Part shown: positions 1 through 8,200 of the stretch, in pieces
Numbering within the stretch: position 1 is the first letter of the stretch
How the letters are laid out: every line of letters begins with the position of its first letter
NCBI GenBank assembly: GCA_937926105.1
Contig: CALANS010000139.1
Coordinates: forward strand, 1 to 64,000
Direction of reading: 5' to 3'
DNA length: 64,000 bases
Source of the DNA: an uncultured Actinomycetes bacterium
GTDB taxonomy: Bacteria > Actinomycetota > Actinomycetes > Mycobacteriales > Nakamurellaceae
The notes under the pieces: model-generated
Told to the model about the DNA's origin: nothing
Seen by the model: the letters and a program-made list of their open reading frames with translations, nothing else
Database searches by the model: none
Made by a program: the position numbers and the translations under genes

Positions 1-3
1 TAG

Positions 4-699
4 AGTTCGAACTGCTCCACCATCAGCTCGCAACCGCGGCCTGATGTTCCACACCTAACGAGTCAACTGAACTCGGGGCGGTCCCGAACGCCGATCCAGG
101 CACCGCCCACCGGAGCGAACGGCGCTCCCCTACCACCTGTGCCACATGGGAGCGTCTTAGACGATCTCGCCGACCTTGCCGACTTCCTGTACAACCTGAC
201 ACCCATACCCGCCGCCATCGCGTGCGTGCAAGGCGACGGCGCAGGCAGCTGCGTCCTCGCCGTCGTCCAAGTCATCCCCCCTCGGCAAAGCCGCAGCCGT
301 CGTCGGCAATGGCATTCGCGCTGCTGCCAAGGCTAAACACGCCGCGGCCGCAGGAAAAGACATACTCGGCAGAACAGATGTTGCCACAAAAACCGTACCG
401 ACGCTGACAATTGACAATGCTCAGTTCGGGGCCAAGGTCGGTAAACATGCACAGGACTACGGCCTGAACCCTTCCGATCCGGCGGCACGCTCTTGGATTC
501 GTGACCACATCAAGGACATAGTCAATAGCCCCAATGAGGTGCGTCAGGGCGCGTGGAACCCGAAGGTGGCGGAGGTTTGGATTACTGGTTCTTCCGGCAA
601 GGATCGGACGTCGTGGTGACCCGTGGGGGTGGCCAATTTGTTACCATCTTGAAGGGCGGAGAATCCAACGGTTGGTTCCAGGACGCGACACCGAAATGA
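4..699 (+). pseudogene. Decayed polymorphic toxin C-terminal region (frameshifted)
   Basis: Three consecutive stretches in different frames read as one protein. Frame 1 (4 to about 276) gives a Pro/Ala linker and then 'LADFLYNLTPIPAAIACVQG', the pre-toxin pattern of actinobacterial polymorphic toxins. Frame 2 (about 281-556) continues with LGKAAAVVGNGIRAAAKAKH and then FGAKVGKHAQDYGLNPSDP. Frame 1 again (about 557-699) ends with LDYWFFRQGSDVVVT and a TGA stop. The first shift sits in a run of six C (276-281) and the second near 556-565. There is also a TAG at 1-3 in the entry frame, so the upstream trafficking region is disconnected too. The stop overlaps the start of the next gene (ATGA). 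I infer a nuclease-like toxin tip that is now inactive, unless the shifts are sequencing errors. The exact toxin family is not recognised. Confidence 0.6.
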
Positions 700-1130
700 G
701 TGCCATGACAGTTCTCAATGACCTCGTCGGAATAAGCCTCGTACGGCTTCGTAGGGTGCTATACGTCCATAACGGAGTGGTTTGGGAACATACCGGCCCG
801 CTTCAACTCACCTTCCAGAACGGAGCCTCGATCGTCCTGGAAGCTGGCGGCGACGGCGAATCACTCATTATCTCGCGGGGTGCGTGGGTGGACGCATTCG
901 AAGAGCCGATGTCCGACGAGAACCGACACTTCGTCGAGATGTCCGGCAAATGGACCGGATTCGAGGTGGCGCCGTCGGAGCCGCTCGGCCGAGCGGTAGG
1001 CCAAGAACTCACTCGGGTCGCGGAGGTGCGGAATCCATCGGACAAGTTGACCGGTGTCGTGCTTAAACTCGGGACGGCTACTATTCGCGTGGATGTCGAC
1101 TCAGACGAGTTGCTAGTGGACGTTGCGTGA
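696..1130 (+). CDS. Probable immunity protein of the upstream toxin
   Basis: A 144-aa acidic, cytosolic-looking protein with no signal peptide or membrane segment. Its ATG overlaps the stop of the decayed toxin (ATGA at 696-699), the usual arrangement of a polymorphic toxin and its immunity gene. A second in-frame ATG at 705 is a possible alternative start. The protein is rich in alternating hydrophobic/charged segments, as expected of a beta-rich binding protein, and contains no catalytic motif I can name. The immunity role is inferred only from position, size and overlap. Unlike the toxin, this reading frame is intact, as is common when an immunity gene outlives its toxin. Confidence 0.5.
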   Translation: MSAMTVLNDLVGISLVRLRRVLYVHNGVVWEHTGPLQLTFQNGASIVLEAGGDGESLIISRGAWVDAFEEPMSDENRHFVEMSGKWTGFEVAPSEPLGRAVGQELTRVAEVRNPSDKLTGVVLKLGTATIRVDVDSDELLVDVA

Positions 1131-1189
1131 GATGGGTTTCTCCTCGTAGCGTGGAGACGCGGACCGGTAGCGGGAAGGCGGATTACGCC

Positions 1190-1498
1190 ATGACCACTCC
1201 GTACCTTCCCCACGCGTGTCCTGAGATGCGCCAATTTGTCGACGACGCGCGAGTCCCTGTCGTCTACGAGCCGAGGTTCCGCGAATACTCATTGGCGTTG
1301 CTTGAGTCCGACGCGCATCAGCTCATCCGCTTCTGCCCATGGTGCGGCGCAGAGCTACCCGAGTCGTTGCGCGATCGGTTCTTCGACGAGTTGGACAGAC
1401 TGGGCGTCGACTACCCGAACGAGATCCCTCCGGCGCGATACCGCACCGACGCTTGGTGGCGTGAAGGCGGACCTCCTTTGGCGTCGGACAAGTCATGA
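1190..1498 (+). CDS. DUF6980-like small zinc-binding protein
   Basis: A 102-aa protein starting at ATG 1190. It has an HAC near residues 8-10 and a CPWCG motif in mid-protein followed by ELPESLRDRFFDELDRLG, then a C-terminal DAWW. The pattern (paired Cys knuckle, 'LP.SLRD', terminal WW) matches what I recall of the DUF6980 family, whose members often lie beside toxin/immunity genes. The Cys/His residues suggest one zinc site. It lies 59 bp downstream of the probable immunity gene on the same strand and may be a second immunity or accessory gene. No biochemical role is known to me. Confidence 0.6.
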   Translation: MTTPYLPHACPEMRQFVDDARVPVVYEPRFREYSLALLESDAHQLIRFCPWCGAELPESLRDRFFDELDRLGVDYPNEIPPARYRTDAWWREGGPPLASDKS

Positions 1499-1562
1499 GC
1501 CAAGCCAGCAGATTCGCTAAACGATGGTTCGCCTATGATGTGCGGGTGAGCTGAAGGACATC

Positions 1563-1826
1563 ATGGTCACCGGGGTGTATCGGTCGGCTCCTGGTGGTGC
1601 CGAGGGTAAGTATTTCTTCCCGACGAAGGCGCAGGCCGATAACTTCGCAAAGATGGCTATCGGGAAGTACGGCACTGGGCCTTACTGCATCACGTCTGGC
1701 TGCATCCCTACATCGGCGTTGCGCGGGATTCAAACGATCAGCCCAGCTGGCGAGGGGACGGCGTACTTCATCCTGGACAACCTGTTGCCGTATTTCCAGA
1801 ATATCATCATTCGTGGCCCGAAGTGA
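1563..1826 (+). CDS. Orphan 87-aa protein, possible displaced toxin tip
   Basis: ATG at 1563 is preceded by a good Shine-Dalgarno (GAAGGAC, 1553-1559). The protein contains GVYRSAPGGAEGKYFFPTK then NFAKM and ends with LPYFQNIIIRGPK. This 'GG.EG.YFF.T...A.NFA' style resembles the short C-terminal toxin tips of polymorphic toxins, and the gene sits immediately after an immunity-like block, where such orphan cassettes collect. No signal peptide or membrane helix. I do not recognise the family. After it (1827-2013) I see no intact gene, only a short open stretch ending at 1947 that may be a remnant. Confidence 0.45.
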   Translation: MVTGVYRSAPGGAEGKYFFPTKAQADNFAKMAIGKYGTGPYCITSGCIPTSALRGIQTISPAGEGTAYFILDNLLPYFQNIIIRGPK

Positions 1827-2013
1827 CGTCTCGGCCGGTCATCGAGCGGATGCTCTGATCCGGCTCGACGAGGCGGTGGCGCCGTCCCCGTATGTTCCGC
1901 CGAAAGGAAGAGGTCTCCCGCTTCGGCTGAAGAAGGGCCAGGGCTAGATTGATGACAAAGGTAACTTCTAACAGCGCGGGGGTCTCGGCAGTGGCGGATT
2001 GTTCGGAGACCGA

Positions 2014-3297
2014 CTATCTGAGGCGCCGTCCGAATCCCCGCGCGTACTCGTCAAGAGCGTGCAACAAGTCTGGTGCTCTGAACAGCATCCGCCTCGATTT
2101 GTAGTGCTTGCTCTCGACGAGTACTCCTACCTCGGTGAGGATCCTGAGCTGACGATGAATGTTCCTGCTGTCGCCGCCAATGGCATGTGCGAGACCCTCG
2201 GCGTCGGCTACGGGGTGCTCCGGTAGGACGTCGATGACCTTCCAGACCGCGGAGTCGGCCCGTGCCACGATTCGCTCGCGCCAGTGCTCCTGGATCGCGG
2301 CTACTTGTGCCGCGAGGTGTTCTCCGTTGTCGACGGCGTGCAGGGCAGCCTTGGAGAAGACGGAGACGATCGGTCCAGCGTCGCCCTCCCGGTAGGCGGT
2401 AAGTGCGTCGAAGTAGTTCGCCTTATCTGCGAGCAACCCGCCGCTGACGGGGATAGTTGCCGACGTAGCCAGTTGCTTCTGCTGGAGGATCAGGTGGACC
2501 AGCGCGCGCCCTGTGCGGCCGTTGCCGTCTGCGAAGGGGTGGATGGTCTCGATCTGTGCGTGTGCGATAGCCGCTTGCGCCAGGACGGGCAGGTCGTCAC
2601 GGGCGATGAACTCCGTGAGGTCTGCGATGGCGTCGGGGATTCGGCGATGGTCGGGTGGAACGAAGTCGGCGTCGACCGGGCTACTGTCTGTGCCACCGAT
2701 CCAGACTGGTTCCTGGCGCCAGCCGGCCAGCTGCGGTCGATCGCTCATCAGGGTGCGTTGGATCGACTCGATACGTTCCGGGGTGATCGGCCCCGTGCCG
2801 GAGAGTGCCTGAGCCATCGCGTGGACATTGGCGGCGACTAGGGCCGCGTTGCCTGAACCCTGTCCGGTGACCTGCGCTTCGGCGATGGCTCGGGCAGATG
2901 CCGTTATTCGCTCGATCTGTGATGACGAAGCTGATTCTGATCGGAGTAGCACACCCAGTAGCGGCGCCGGGAGTCTCAGGCTGTCCGACTCGAATCCCGC
3001 CACACGCGCGGTCGCCTCATCGAGATCAGCGAGCGTTTCGCCACCGAGGATGATCTGGCAGTGAGCGATGGTGACCGGGATGCTGCTGCGGTAGGTCCGC
3101 CGCCCCTGGGCTTGCCGTTCGCGACGCGTGAGGCCACCGACCGGTGGTTGGTGCCACTCCTGTTGTTCCCACGTAACCGCCGGCCACGGCGAGAGGGCCC
3201 CGTCGTGCCGGCTGGACAACGCCGCGGATGATTCGGCCCGCTGAACGGCGGCGAACTCTCCGCCTTCGGGGACTCGACGTCGACGGCTCTGCGACAT
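2014..3297 (-). CDS. Fic family protein (class II, AMPylase-like)
   Basis: 427 aa from ATG 3297; an upstream in-frame extension exists but looks untranslated. The core motif HPFADGNGRTGR at about residues 252-263 is a canonical Fic motif (HPFx(D/E)GNGRxxR), which transfers AMP or another nucleotide from NTP to a hydroxyl side chain. An N-terminal inhibitory-helix type motif (SSSQIERI) precedes it, placing the protein in class II, where the Glu competes with ATP and keeps the enzyme quiet. The C-terminus (about 340-427) looks like a winged helix (a 'NIHRQLRIL' type segment). Family members are DNA-binding autoregulated proteins or toxin-like modifiers. It stands alone, next to TA-type genes; the target is unknown. 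Confidence 0.9.
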   Translation of the reverse strand: MSQSRRRRVPEGGEFAAVQRAESSAALSSRHDGALSPWPAVTWEQQEWHQPPVGGLTRRERQAQGRRTYRSSIPVTIAHCQIILGGETLADLDEATARVAGFESDSLRLPAPLLGVLLRSESASSSQIERITASARAIAEAQVTGQGSGNAALVAANVHAMAQALSGTGPITPERIESIQRTLMSDRPQLAGWRQEPVWIGGTDSSPVDADFVPPDHRRIPDAIADLTEFIARDDLPVLAQAAIAHAQIETIHPFADGNGRTGRALVHLILQQKQLATSATIPVSGGLLADKANYFDALTAYREGDAGPIVSVFSKAALHAVDNGEHLAAQVAAIQEHWRERIVARADSAVWKVIDVLPEHPVADAEGLAHAIGGDSRNIHRQLRILTEVGVLVESKHYKSRRMLFRAPDLLHALDEYARGFGRRLR

Positions 3298-3317
3298 GAC
3301 ACCATCGTAGCGCGGGC

Positions 3318-3343
3318 GTGTCAGATAGACTACTAGGTGACAC
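3318..3343. promoter_or_regulatory. Candidate operator upstream of the Fic gene
   Basis: GTGTCA (3318-3323) and TGACAC (3338-3343) form a 6-bp inverted repeat with a 14-bp spacer, and a third GTGTCA lies at 3359-3364. The arrangement is 21 bp upstream of the Fic start codon. A winged-helix C-terminus on the Fic protein makes autoregulation possible, but this is inference. Confidence 0.3.
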
Positions 3344-3435
3344 ACTAACCGGTCGGTGGTGTCACTTGGCTCGTGCGTGTTCGTGACAGCGGACAGGCCG
3401 GCAGGACGGTCACCGCCCCGACGCCACAATCGCCA

Positions 3436-4051
3436 CTACACCGTGACCTGTCCGCCGGCGGGGCCGCCCTTGCTGACGCTTCTCGGGACGGTGGGGGTCC
3501 GGGTGCGTAGCCGTGTTGCGGCGTCGAGCGTCGTCGCGCCCCTGCGGGGCGGGCGTAATGGTGCTCCCGGTGGCGCTGCGCCCATGGGTTGACCGGCCAA
3601 TAGTCGCCTGGCCCGCACGGCGATGATCGCCGTGACCGATTCGACGGCGCGGTCGTCCAGGCCGCCAGCGGGCAGTTCTGCCACGGCTGTGTTGATGCGG
3701 TCGGCCAAATCCGCAACGGTGTTCCTGGCCTGCTGTTCGCCGATGTCGCATGCCCGGCCCTCATCGACGAGAGCGTCAAGGTCCACAGTGGTCAGGTTCG
3801 TGTGCGTCCCGATGGCGGCGCCCATCTTGCCGGACAGTTCCGAGTACATCCTGGTGCTCAGGGAGTCGTACAAGGGCGACAGCGCCACCTGACCGTCCTC
3901 GATGACCAACCCGTAGTTCTTGCCGTGCCCATCTTCGTCACCGACGATGGCTCGAAACGCGGTTTGCGCGAGGAGTTTCCGAGCGTCGGAGCGACTCCGC
4001 CGTGCGGTGCGCCCGATGTGGCGCCCGCCCAGGGTAGATGTCCAGGTTCAC
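3436..4051 (-). pseudogene. hipA: hipA remnant: kinase core deleted and frameshifted
   Basis: HipA is a Ser/Thr kinase toxin of about 430 aa; only about 200 codons remain. A GTG at 4051 overlaps the hipB stop (GTGA) and begins VNLDIY. The frame must then shift by one to give LGGRHIGRTARR, the HipA N-terminal pattern. The sequence then jumps directly to the C-lobe: AIVGDEDGHGKNYGLV (catalytic-loop Asp and HxKN region) and ALSPLYDSLSTRMY. The N-lobe with the ATP-binding loop and the regulatory serine is missing. A long Pro/Arg-rich tail runs to the stop at 3436. Deletion plus frameshift should make the kinase inactive. Confidence 0.75.
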
Positions 4052-4293
4052 CGATCCTCGCCTTCCTCCTTGGCCCGCACGGTGAGTTCGAGCCCGAGGG
4101 CGAACAACACGTCGAACAGCGTCTGGACCTGCTTGGTGGCCGCACCGTCTTCCAGCTTCAGGACCGCGTAGCGGTTGGTGATGCCGCGTTCCGCCAACTG
4201 TTCCTGGGTCATGCCCAGCGACTCGCGCCGCGCCTTGATGGCCCGTCCCATGGCAGCGGGGCTTCGGATGACATGGGGAATCGATGTTGCCAT
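4048..4293 (-). CDS. hipB: HipB-type antitoxin, XRE helix-turn-helix
   Basis: 81 aa. Residues about 15-70 form an XRE/Cro HTH (GRAIKARRESLGMTQEQLA, then NRYAVLKLEDGAATKQVQTL). HipB proteins neutralise HipA and repress their own operon by binding palindromes. The frame is intact, unlike hipA, and the two 16-bp operator-like palindromes upstream (4286-4301, 4324-4339) are also intact, so autoregulation is probably still working. The gene overlaps the hipA remnant by 4 bp. With hipA broken it may persist as a solitary repressor. Confidence 0.8.
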   Translation of the reverse strand: MATSIPHVIRSPAAMGRAIKARRESLGMTQEQLAERGITNRYAVLKLEDGAATKQVQTLFDVLFALGLELTVRAKEEGEDR

Positions 4294-4301
4294 ATAGCAA
4301 C
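4286..4301. promoter_or_regulatory. HipB operator 1 (covers the hipB start codon)
   Basis: GTTGCCATATAGCAAC, with perfect 5-bp arms (GTTGC/GCAAC). It contains the hipB ATG (minus strand, 4293-4291), so repressor bound here would also cover the translation start region. It matches operator 2 at 14 of 16 positions. Confidence 0.65.
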
Positions 4302-4323
4302 TTTAACACCGCGCGATGTCGAA

Positions 4324-4339
4324 GTTGTTATATAGCAAC
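4324..4339. promoter_or_regulatory. HipB operator 2
   Basis: GTTGTTATATAGCAAC, in the same orientation as operator 1 and 38 bp from it (start to start). The spacing is suitable for two repressor dimers flanking the hipB promoter, as in classical hipBA autoregulation. The function is inferred from the repeat and its position. Confidence 0.6.
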
Positions 4340-4508
4340 TCAGCACTCGGAAGTGCCTCATGTTGCGGAATCGCCACCAGCATGGCCTTCGCTCGCACGT
4401 GGCCGAGAGCGGTAGCGTCTGCGGAATAGTGGCACCGATGGGCGCGGCAGGGTCGGTATGTGGTGCGTCGGTCGCCGCACCGATGGGCACTGCGACGGCG
4501 GGAGCGTG

Positions 4509-5780
4509 ATGACGGGACGGGCCCGCGGTGCCTCGCCGATCCGCCGGCTGCGGGGCATGGGAGGCCGGCTGATCCGCCGGGCCGGGCTGCTACCGGCCGG
4601 GATGGCCGACGGCCTCGGCGAGGACGACGAGCTGCTCGGCTCCTCGCTGCCGCACACCGTGATGGTGTTCTTCGCCGACCCGCCCGGATCGCTCTACCAG
4701 CTCGAGCAGTGGTACGGCGCGTTGCGCGCGCTGGACCGCCGGCACCGGGTGGTGATCGTGCTGCAGGACTCCCGGGTCGCGCGGGCCGTGCGCCAGGACT
4801 CCGGGCTGGACGTGATCGTCGTCGCCCGCTACACCACCATGGACGACCTGCTCTCTCGCAGTGACGTCGCCGTGGCGCTGTACGTCAACCATCATCCGGA
4901 GAACTTCTCCAACCTGCGCTTCGCCTCGATGGTGCATGCCAGCCTGCTACACGGCGACGGGGACAAGGCGGTGACGGTGTCCAACCTCATCAAGGCCTAC
5001 GATGTCGCGCTGGTCGCGGGGCAGGCCGCCGTGGACCGGGCCGCCGCCTTCTGCACCTTCTACGACGCCGCCACCCGGTGCATCCCGATCGGCCGGCCAC
5101 CTCTGGACGGGCACCTGAGCCGCGTGGTGGGGCCTCGTCACCGCCTCGCCGGCGAGCCACCCACCGTGCTGTACGCCCCCACCTGGGAGGGCAGTGCCCC
5201 CTCGGTGGGGTACGGATCGCTCGTCACCCACGGCCCAGCCCTGGTCGAGACGCTGCTGACCGCCGGATGGGACGTCAGCTACCGGCCGCACCCGCTCACC
5301 GGCAGCCGGGACAGGTCGCATGCCGTCGCCGACCGGGAGATCCGGGCCCGCCTGAGCCGGGCAGCCAAGACCGGCGGGCACCACCGGACCGACACCGGCC
5401 CGGACCTGCAGGCCGCGTTCGCCGGCGCGGACCTGCTGGTCTGCGACATCTCGTCGGTGGCGGTGGACTGGTTGGTCGTCGACCGCCCGCTGCTGATCAC
5501 CGCGCCGGCCCGGCCGGAGGCGGTGATCGCACGGACCCCGCTGACGGCGCTGGCTCCGGCGGTCGCCGCCGATGACCTCCGCGCCCTGCCGGCCCTCGCG
5601 CTCGAGCAGCTGGAGCGGGACCCGCTGCGGGACCGGCGCCGGCAGCTGGTCGAGTACTACCTGGGGGATGTGCGCGACGGTGCGGCCACGGCGCGGTTCC
5701 TGGCCGCGGTGGATCGCCTGCTGGACATCCGGGACTCCGAGCGGGTGCGGCTGGCGGGTCGGCGCGTGGGCCGCGGGTAG
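4509..5780 (+). CDS. CDP-glycerol glycerophosphotransferase-like protein (HGD variant)
   Basis: 423 aa from ATG 4509 (GGAG at 4501). It resembles the glycerophosphotransferase domain of teichoic-acid polymerases (TagF/TagB, PF04464): SLLHGDGDKAVTVSN, YAPTWEGS, SYRPHPLTG and LLVCDISSVAVDWL are visible in order. In place of the TagF signature TWHGTPLK it has LHGDGDK, as do the paralogs at 16045 and 29685, so these three form their own subgroup. No signal peptide; the basic N-terminus suggests membrane association at the cytoplasmic face. First gene of a rightward cluster with a nucleotidyltransferase and a TarGH-like exporter. The donor (CDP-glycerol, CDP-ribitol or other) cannot be told. Confidence 0.75.
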   Translation: MTGRARGASPIRRLRGMGGRLIRRAGLLPAGMADGLGEDDELLGSSLPHTVMVFFADPPGSLYQLEQWYGALRALDRRHRVVIVLQDSRVARAVRQDSGLDVIVVARYTTMDDLLSRSDVAVALYVNHHPENFSNLRFASMVHASLLHGDGDKAVTVSNLIKAYDVALVAGQAAVDRAAAFCTFYDAATRCIPIGRPPLDGHLSRVVGPRHRLAGEPPTVLYAPTWEGSAPSVGYGSLVTHGPALVETLLTAGWDVSYRPHPLTGSRDRSHAVADREIRARLSRAAKTGGHHRTDTGPDLQAAFAGADLLVCDISSVAVDWLVVDRPLLITAPARPEAVIARTPLTALAPAVAADDLRALPALALEQLERDPLRDRRRQLVEYYLGDVRDGAATARFLAAVDRLLDIRDSERVRLAGRRVGRG

Positions 5781-5866
5781 GATCCGGCTGGGCCTGGTAA
5801 CCGCACAGTTCTGCTGCGCAGTGTCGGGGCTGCGTGCGTGGCCGACAGAAGGGACGACGGGGCAGC

Positions 5867-6574
5867 ATGTATGACGGTGATGTTCAGGTGGTGATCCTGG
5901 CCGCCGGGATGGGCACTCGTCTCGGCCGGCCGCACCCCAAGCCCCTGACCGAGCTGCGGGACGGTCGGACCATCCTGGATCAGCAGCTGGCCAACGCGCG
6001 CGCCGCTTTCGGCGAGGCTGCCCAGGTCATGATCGTGGTCGGCTTCAAGATGGAGCAGATCATGGAGGCGGCGCCGGATGCGGCGTTCGCCTACAACGAG
6101 GCCTACGACCAGACCAACACCTCCAAGAGCCTGCTGAAGGCGCTGCGCGCCACCGGGCCGCGCGGGGTGCTGTGGATGAACGGTGACGTGGTGTTCCACC
6201 CGGACGTCCTGCAGCGGGTCCAGCCGCTGATCGAGCGGGGTCAGTCGTTCGTGTGCGTGAACACCTCGGTCACCGGCGAGGAGGAGGTCAAGTACACCGT
6301 CGGTGACGGCGGCGGCATCGCGGCGCTGTCCAAGAAGATCCCGGTCGCCGAGGCGCTGGGCGAGGCGGTGGGCATCAACTACGTGGCTGCCGCCGACAAG
6401 GCCGCGTTGGTCGCCCGGTTGGATCAGGCCGCCGAGCAGGACTACTTCGAGCGGGGCATCGAGCTGGCCATCGAACTGGACGGGCTATCCGTCGTCCCGG
6501 TCGACATCTCGGACCTGTTCGCCGTGGAGATCGACTTCGCCGACGACCTCAAGCGTGCCAACGACTTCGTGTGA
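5867..6574 (+). CDS. LicC-like sugar/choline-phosphate nucleotidyltransferase
   Basis: 235 aa. The N-terminal NTP-binding loop AAGMGTRLGRPHPKPL, then IVVGFKMEQI, a 'NTSKSL' segment and LWMNGDVVF (metal-binding Asp) are typical of the small NTP-transferase fold of LicC (phosphocholine cytidylyltransferase) and related enzymes that activate a phosphorylated alcohol or sugar as CDP/NDP. Start chosen at ATG 5867. It lies between a CDP-glycerol-type transferase and the exporter permease (4 bp gap), so it probably makes the activated donor for polymer modification. The substrate is not readable from sequence; a true TagD-type cytidylyltransferase (HxGH family) is absent from the window. Confidence 0.75.
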   Translation: MYDGDVQVVILAAGMGTRLGRPHPKPLTELRDGRTILDQQLANARAAFGEAAQVMIVVGFKMEQIMEAAPDAAFAYNEAYDQTNTSKSLLKALRATGPRGVLWMNGDVVFHPDVLQRVQPLIERGQSFVCVNTSVTGEEEVKYTVGDGGGIAALSKKIPVAEALGEAVGINYVAAADKAALVARLDQAAEQDYFERGIELAIELDGLSVVPVDISDLFAVEIDFADDLKRANDFV

Positions 6575-6578
6575 CCCC

Positions 6579-7439
6579 ATGACGGCTTCCAGCGCCGCTG
6601 GCGGGGACTCCGCGGCGGGGTCACGCAGCAGAATCGTCGACGGTCCGGCGAGCCGGGCCGCCGCACTATGGCGCAAGCGACGTGTGCTGCTGCTGTTGGT
6701 CCGGCGTGATCTGAAGGTCCGGTATTCGGACTCCATCCTGGGCTACCTGTGGTCGATTCTCGATCCGCTGTTGATGGGGATGATCTACTGGTTCGTCTTC
6801 ACGGCGATCTTCCGCCGCAGCGTCGGCGAGGATCCCTACATTCTGTTCATGCTGGCGGGCATGCTGCCGTTCCACTGGTTCCAGAATGCGGTGAACGGCG
6901 CGGCGACGGCCATCAAGGGCGAGCGCCTGGTGCGCAGCACCGCGCTGCCCCGCGAGATCTGGGTCCTGCGCCTGGTGTTCAGCAAGGGCATGGAGTACCT
7001 GTTCTCGCTGCCGGTGCTGGCCGCGTTCGCCATCGGCTACCTGCACGGCGTGTCCTGGCAGATCGTGTTGATGATCCCGGCGATCCTGATCCAGACCGTG
7101 CTGGTCACCGGACTGGCACTGCTGATCTCCGCCCTCGGCGCGCTGGCCCGCGACGTGGACCGGGTGATCCGCATCCTGATGCGCTTCATGTTCTACGCCA
7201 CGCCGATCATCTACGGGCTCAACGACGTGGTACGCAACAGGCACATCCCGCAGTTCCTGCGCGACATCTACGCCGTCAACCCGATGACCGGCATCATCGC
7301 GCTGTACCGGTCCGGCTTCTTCCCGCTGGAATTCCACTGGCACGTCGTGATCTCCAGCGTGATCGGCAGCATCGTCGCCCTGGCGGTCGGATGGTGGGTG
7401 TTCATCCGGCTCGAGGGCACCGTGCTCAAGGAGATTTGA
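6579..7439 (+). CDS. ABC-2 permease of polymer exporter (TarG/Wzm-like)
   Basis: 286 aa, ATG 6579. Cytoplasmic N-terminus with RRDLKVRYSDSILGYLWS, the hallmark of TagG/Wzm/RfbD-type ABC-2 permeases, followed by about six membrane segments (for example in residues 70-275). These permeases move lipid-linked teichoic acids or polysaccharides across the membrane with a TagH/Wzt ATPase, which is the next gene (stop and start overlap, TGATG). It should flip the finished undecaprenyl-linked polymer made by the neighbouring transferases. Confidence 0.9.
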   Translation: MTASSAAGGDSAAGSRSRIVDGPASRAAALWRKRRVLLLLVRRDLKVRYSDSILGYLWSILDPLLMGMIYWFVFTAIFRRSVGEDPYILFMLAGMLPFHWFQNAVNGAATAIKGERLVRSTALPREIWVLRLVFSKGMEYLFSLPVLAAFAIGYLHGVSWQIVLMIPAILIQTVLVTGLALLISALGALARDVDRVIRILMRFMFYATPIIYGLNDVVRNRHIPQFLRDIYAVNPMTGIIALYRSGFFPLEFHWHVVISSVIGSIVALAVGWWVFIRLEGTVLKEI

Positions 7440-8200
7440 TGGTCGCGGCGGCGCCGGAGCAGGCGGATTCGACCCCGATCATTTCGGTGGCCGGGATCGG
7501 GGTCGAATTCGACCTGCAGTCCCGGCACCGGGGCATGCGCGAGCTGCTGATCAAGGGGCGCGCCGGGCGCGTAACCCCCCGATTCTGGGCGTTGCGGGAC
7601 GTCAGCTTCGAGGTGCAAGCCGGCGAGTCCATCGGGGTCGTCGGGCGCAATGGACAGGGCAAGTCGACGCTGCTCAAGATCGTTGCCGGGGTGATGCTGC
7701 CGGACGAGGGATCCGTCACGCTGCGGGGCGGCGTGGCGCCGCTGATCGAGCTGACCGGCGGCTTCGTCCCGGATCTGACGGCGCGGGACAACATCTATCT
7801 GGCAGCCGGGTTGCACGGCATGAAGCGCTCGGTGATCGACGCGAAGTTCGACGAGATCGTCGACTTCGCCGAGATCCGGGAGTTCCTGGACACGCCGTTT
7901 CGGCATTTCTCCTCGGGCATGCGGGTACGGTTGGCCTTCTCGGTGGTGTCCCAGCTCGACGAGCCGATCCTGCTCGTCGACGAGGTGCTCGCCGTGGGCG
8001 ACCGGGCATTTCGGGACAAGTGTTACGAGCGCATCGACGAGATGCTCGCGGAGCGGCGCACGATGTTTTTCGTGTCGCACAACGCGCGGGATCTGCGACG
8101 CTTTTGCAGTCGGGGGCTGTATCTCAAAGGAGGGCGACTGATCGGCGACGCCCCGATACGCGAGATACTCAAGAAGTACGCACAGGAGACGGATGAGTGA
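7439..8200 (+). CDS. ABC exporter ATPase (TarH/Wzt-like)
   Basis: 253 aa. Walker A GRNGQGKST (about residues 70-78), a Q-loop region with LIELTGGFVPDLTARDNI, signature HFSSGMRVRL, Walker B ILLVDEV and the H-loop FVSHN. The early 'RHRGMRELLIKGR' insert is typical of TagH/Wzt ATPases of wall-polymer exporters. No C-terminal substrate-recognition domain, so it belongs to the TagH-like short form. Translationally coupled to the permease before it and overlapping the following transferase gene by 8 bp. Confidence 0.92.
   Translation: MVAAAPEQADSTPIISVAGIGVEFDLQSRHRGMRELLIKGRAGRVTPRFWALRDVSFEVQAGESIGVVGRNGQGKSTLLKIVAGVMLPDEGSVTLRGGVAPLIELTGGFVPDLTARDNIYLAAGLHGMKRSVIDAKFDEIVDFAEIREFLDTPFRHFSSGMRVRLAFSVVSQLDEPILLVDEVLAVGDRAFRDKCYERIDEMLAERRTMFFVSHNARDLRRFCSRGLYLKGGRLIGDAPIREILKKYAQETDE

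Noticed and set aside
2284..2841. Plus-strand open frame of 185 codons
   Set aside because: Lies antisense within the clear Fic gene and has no motif.
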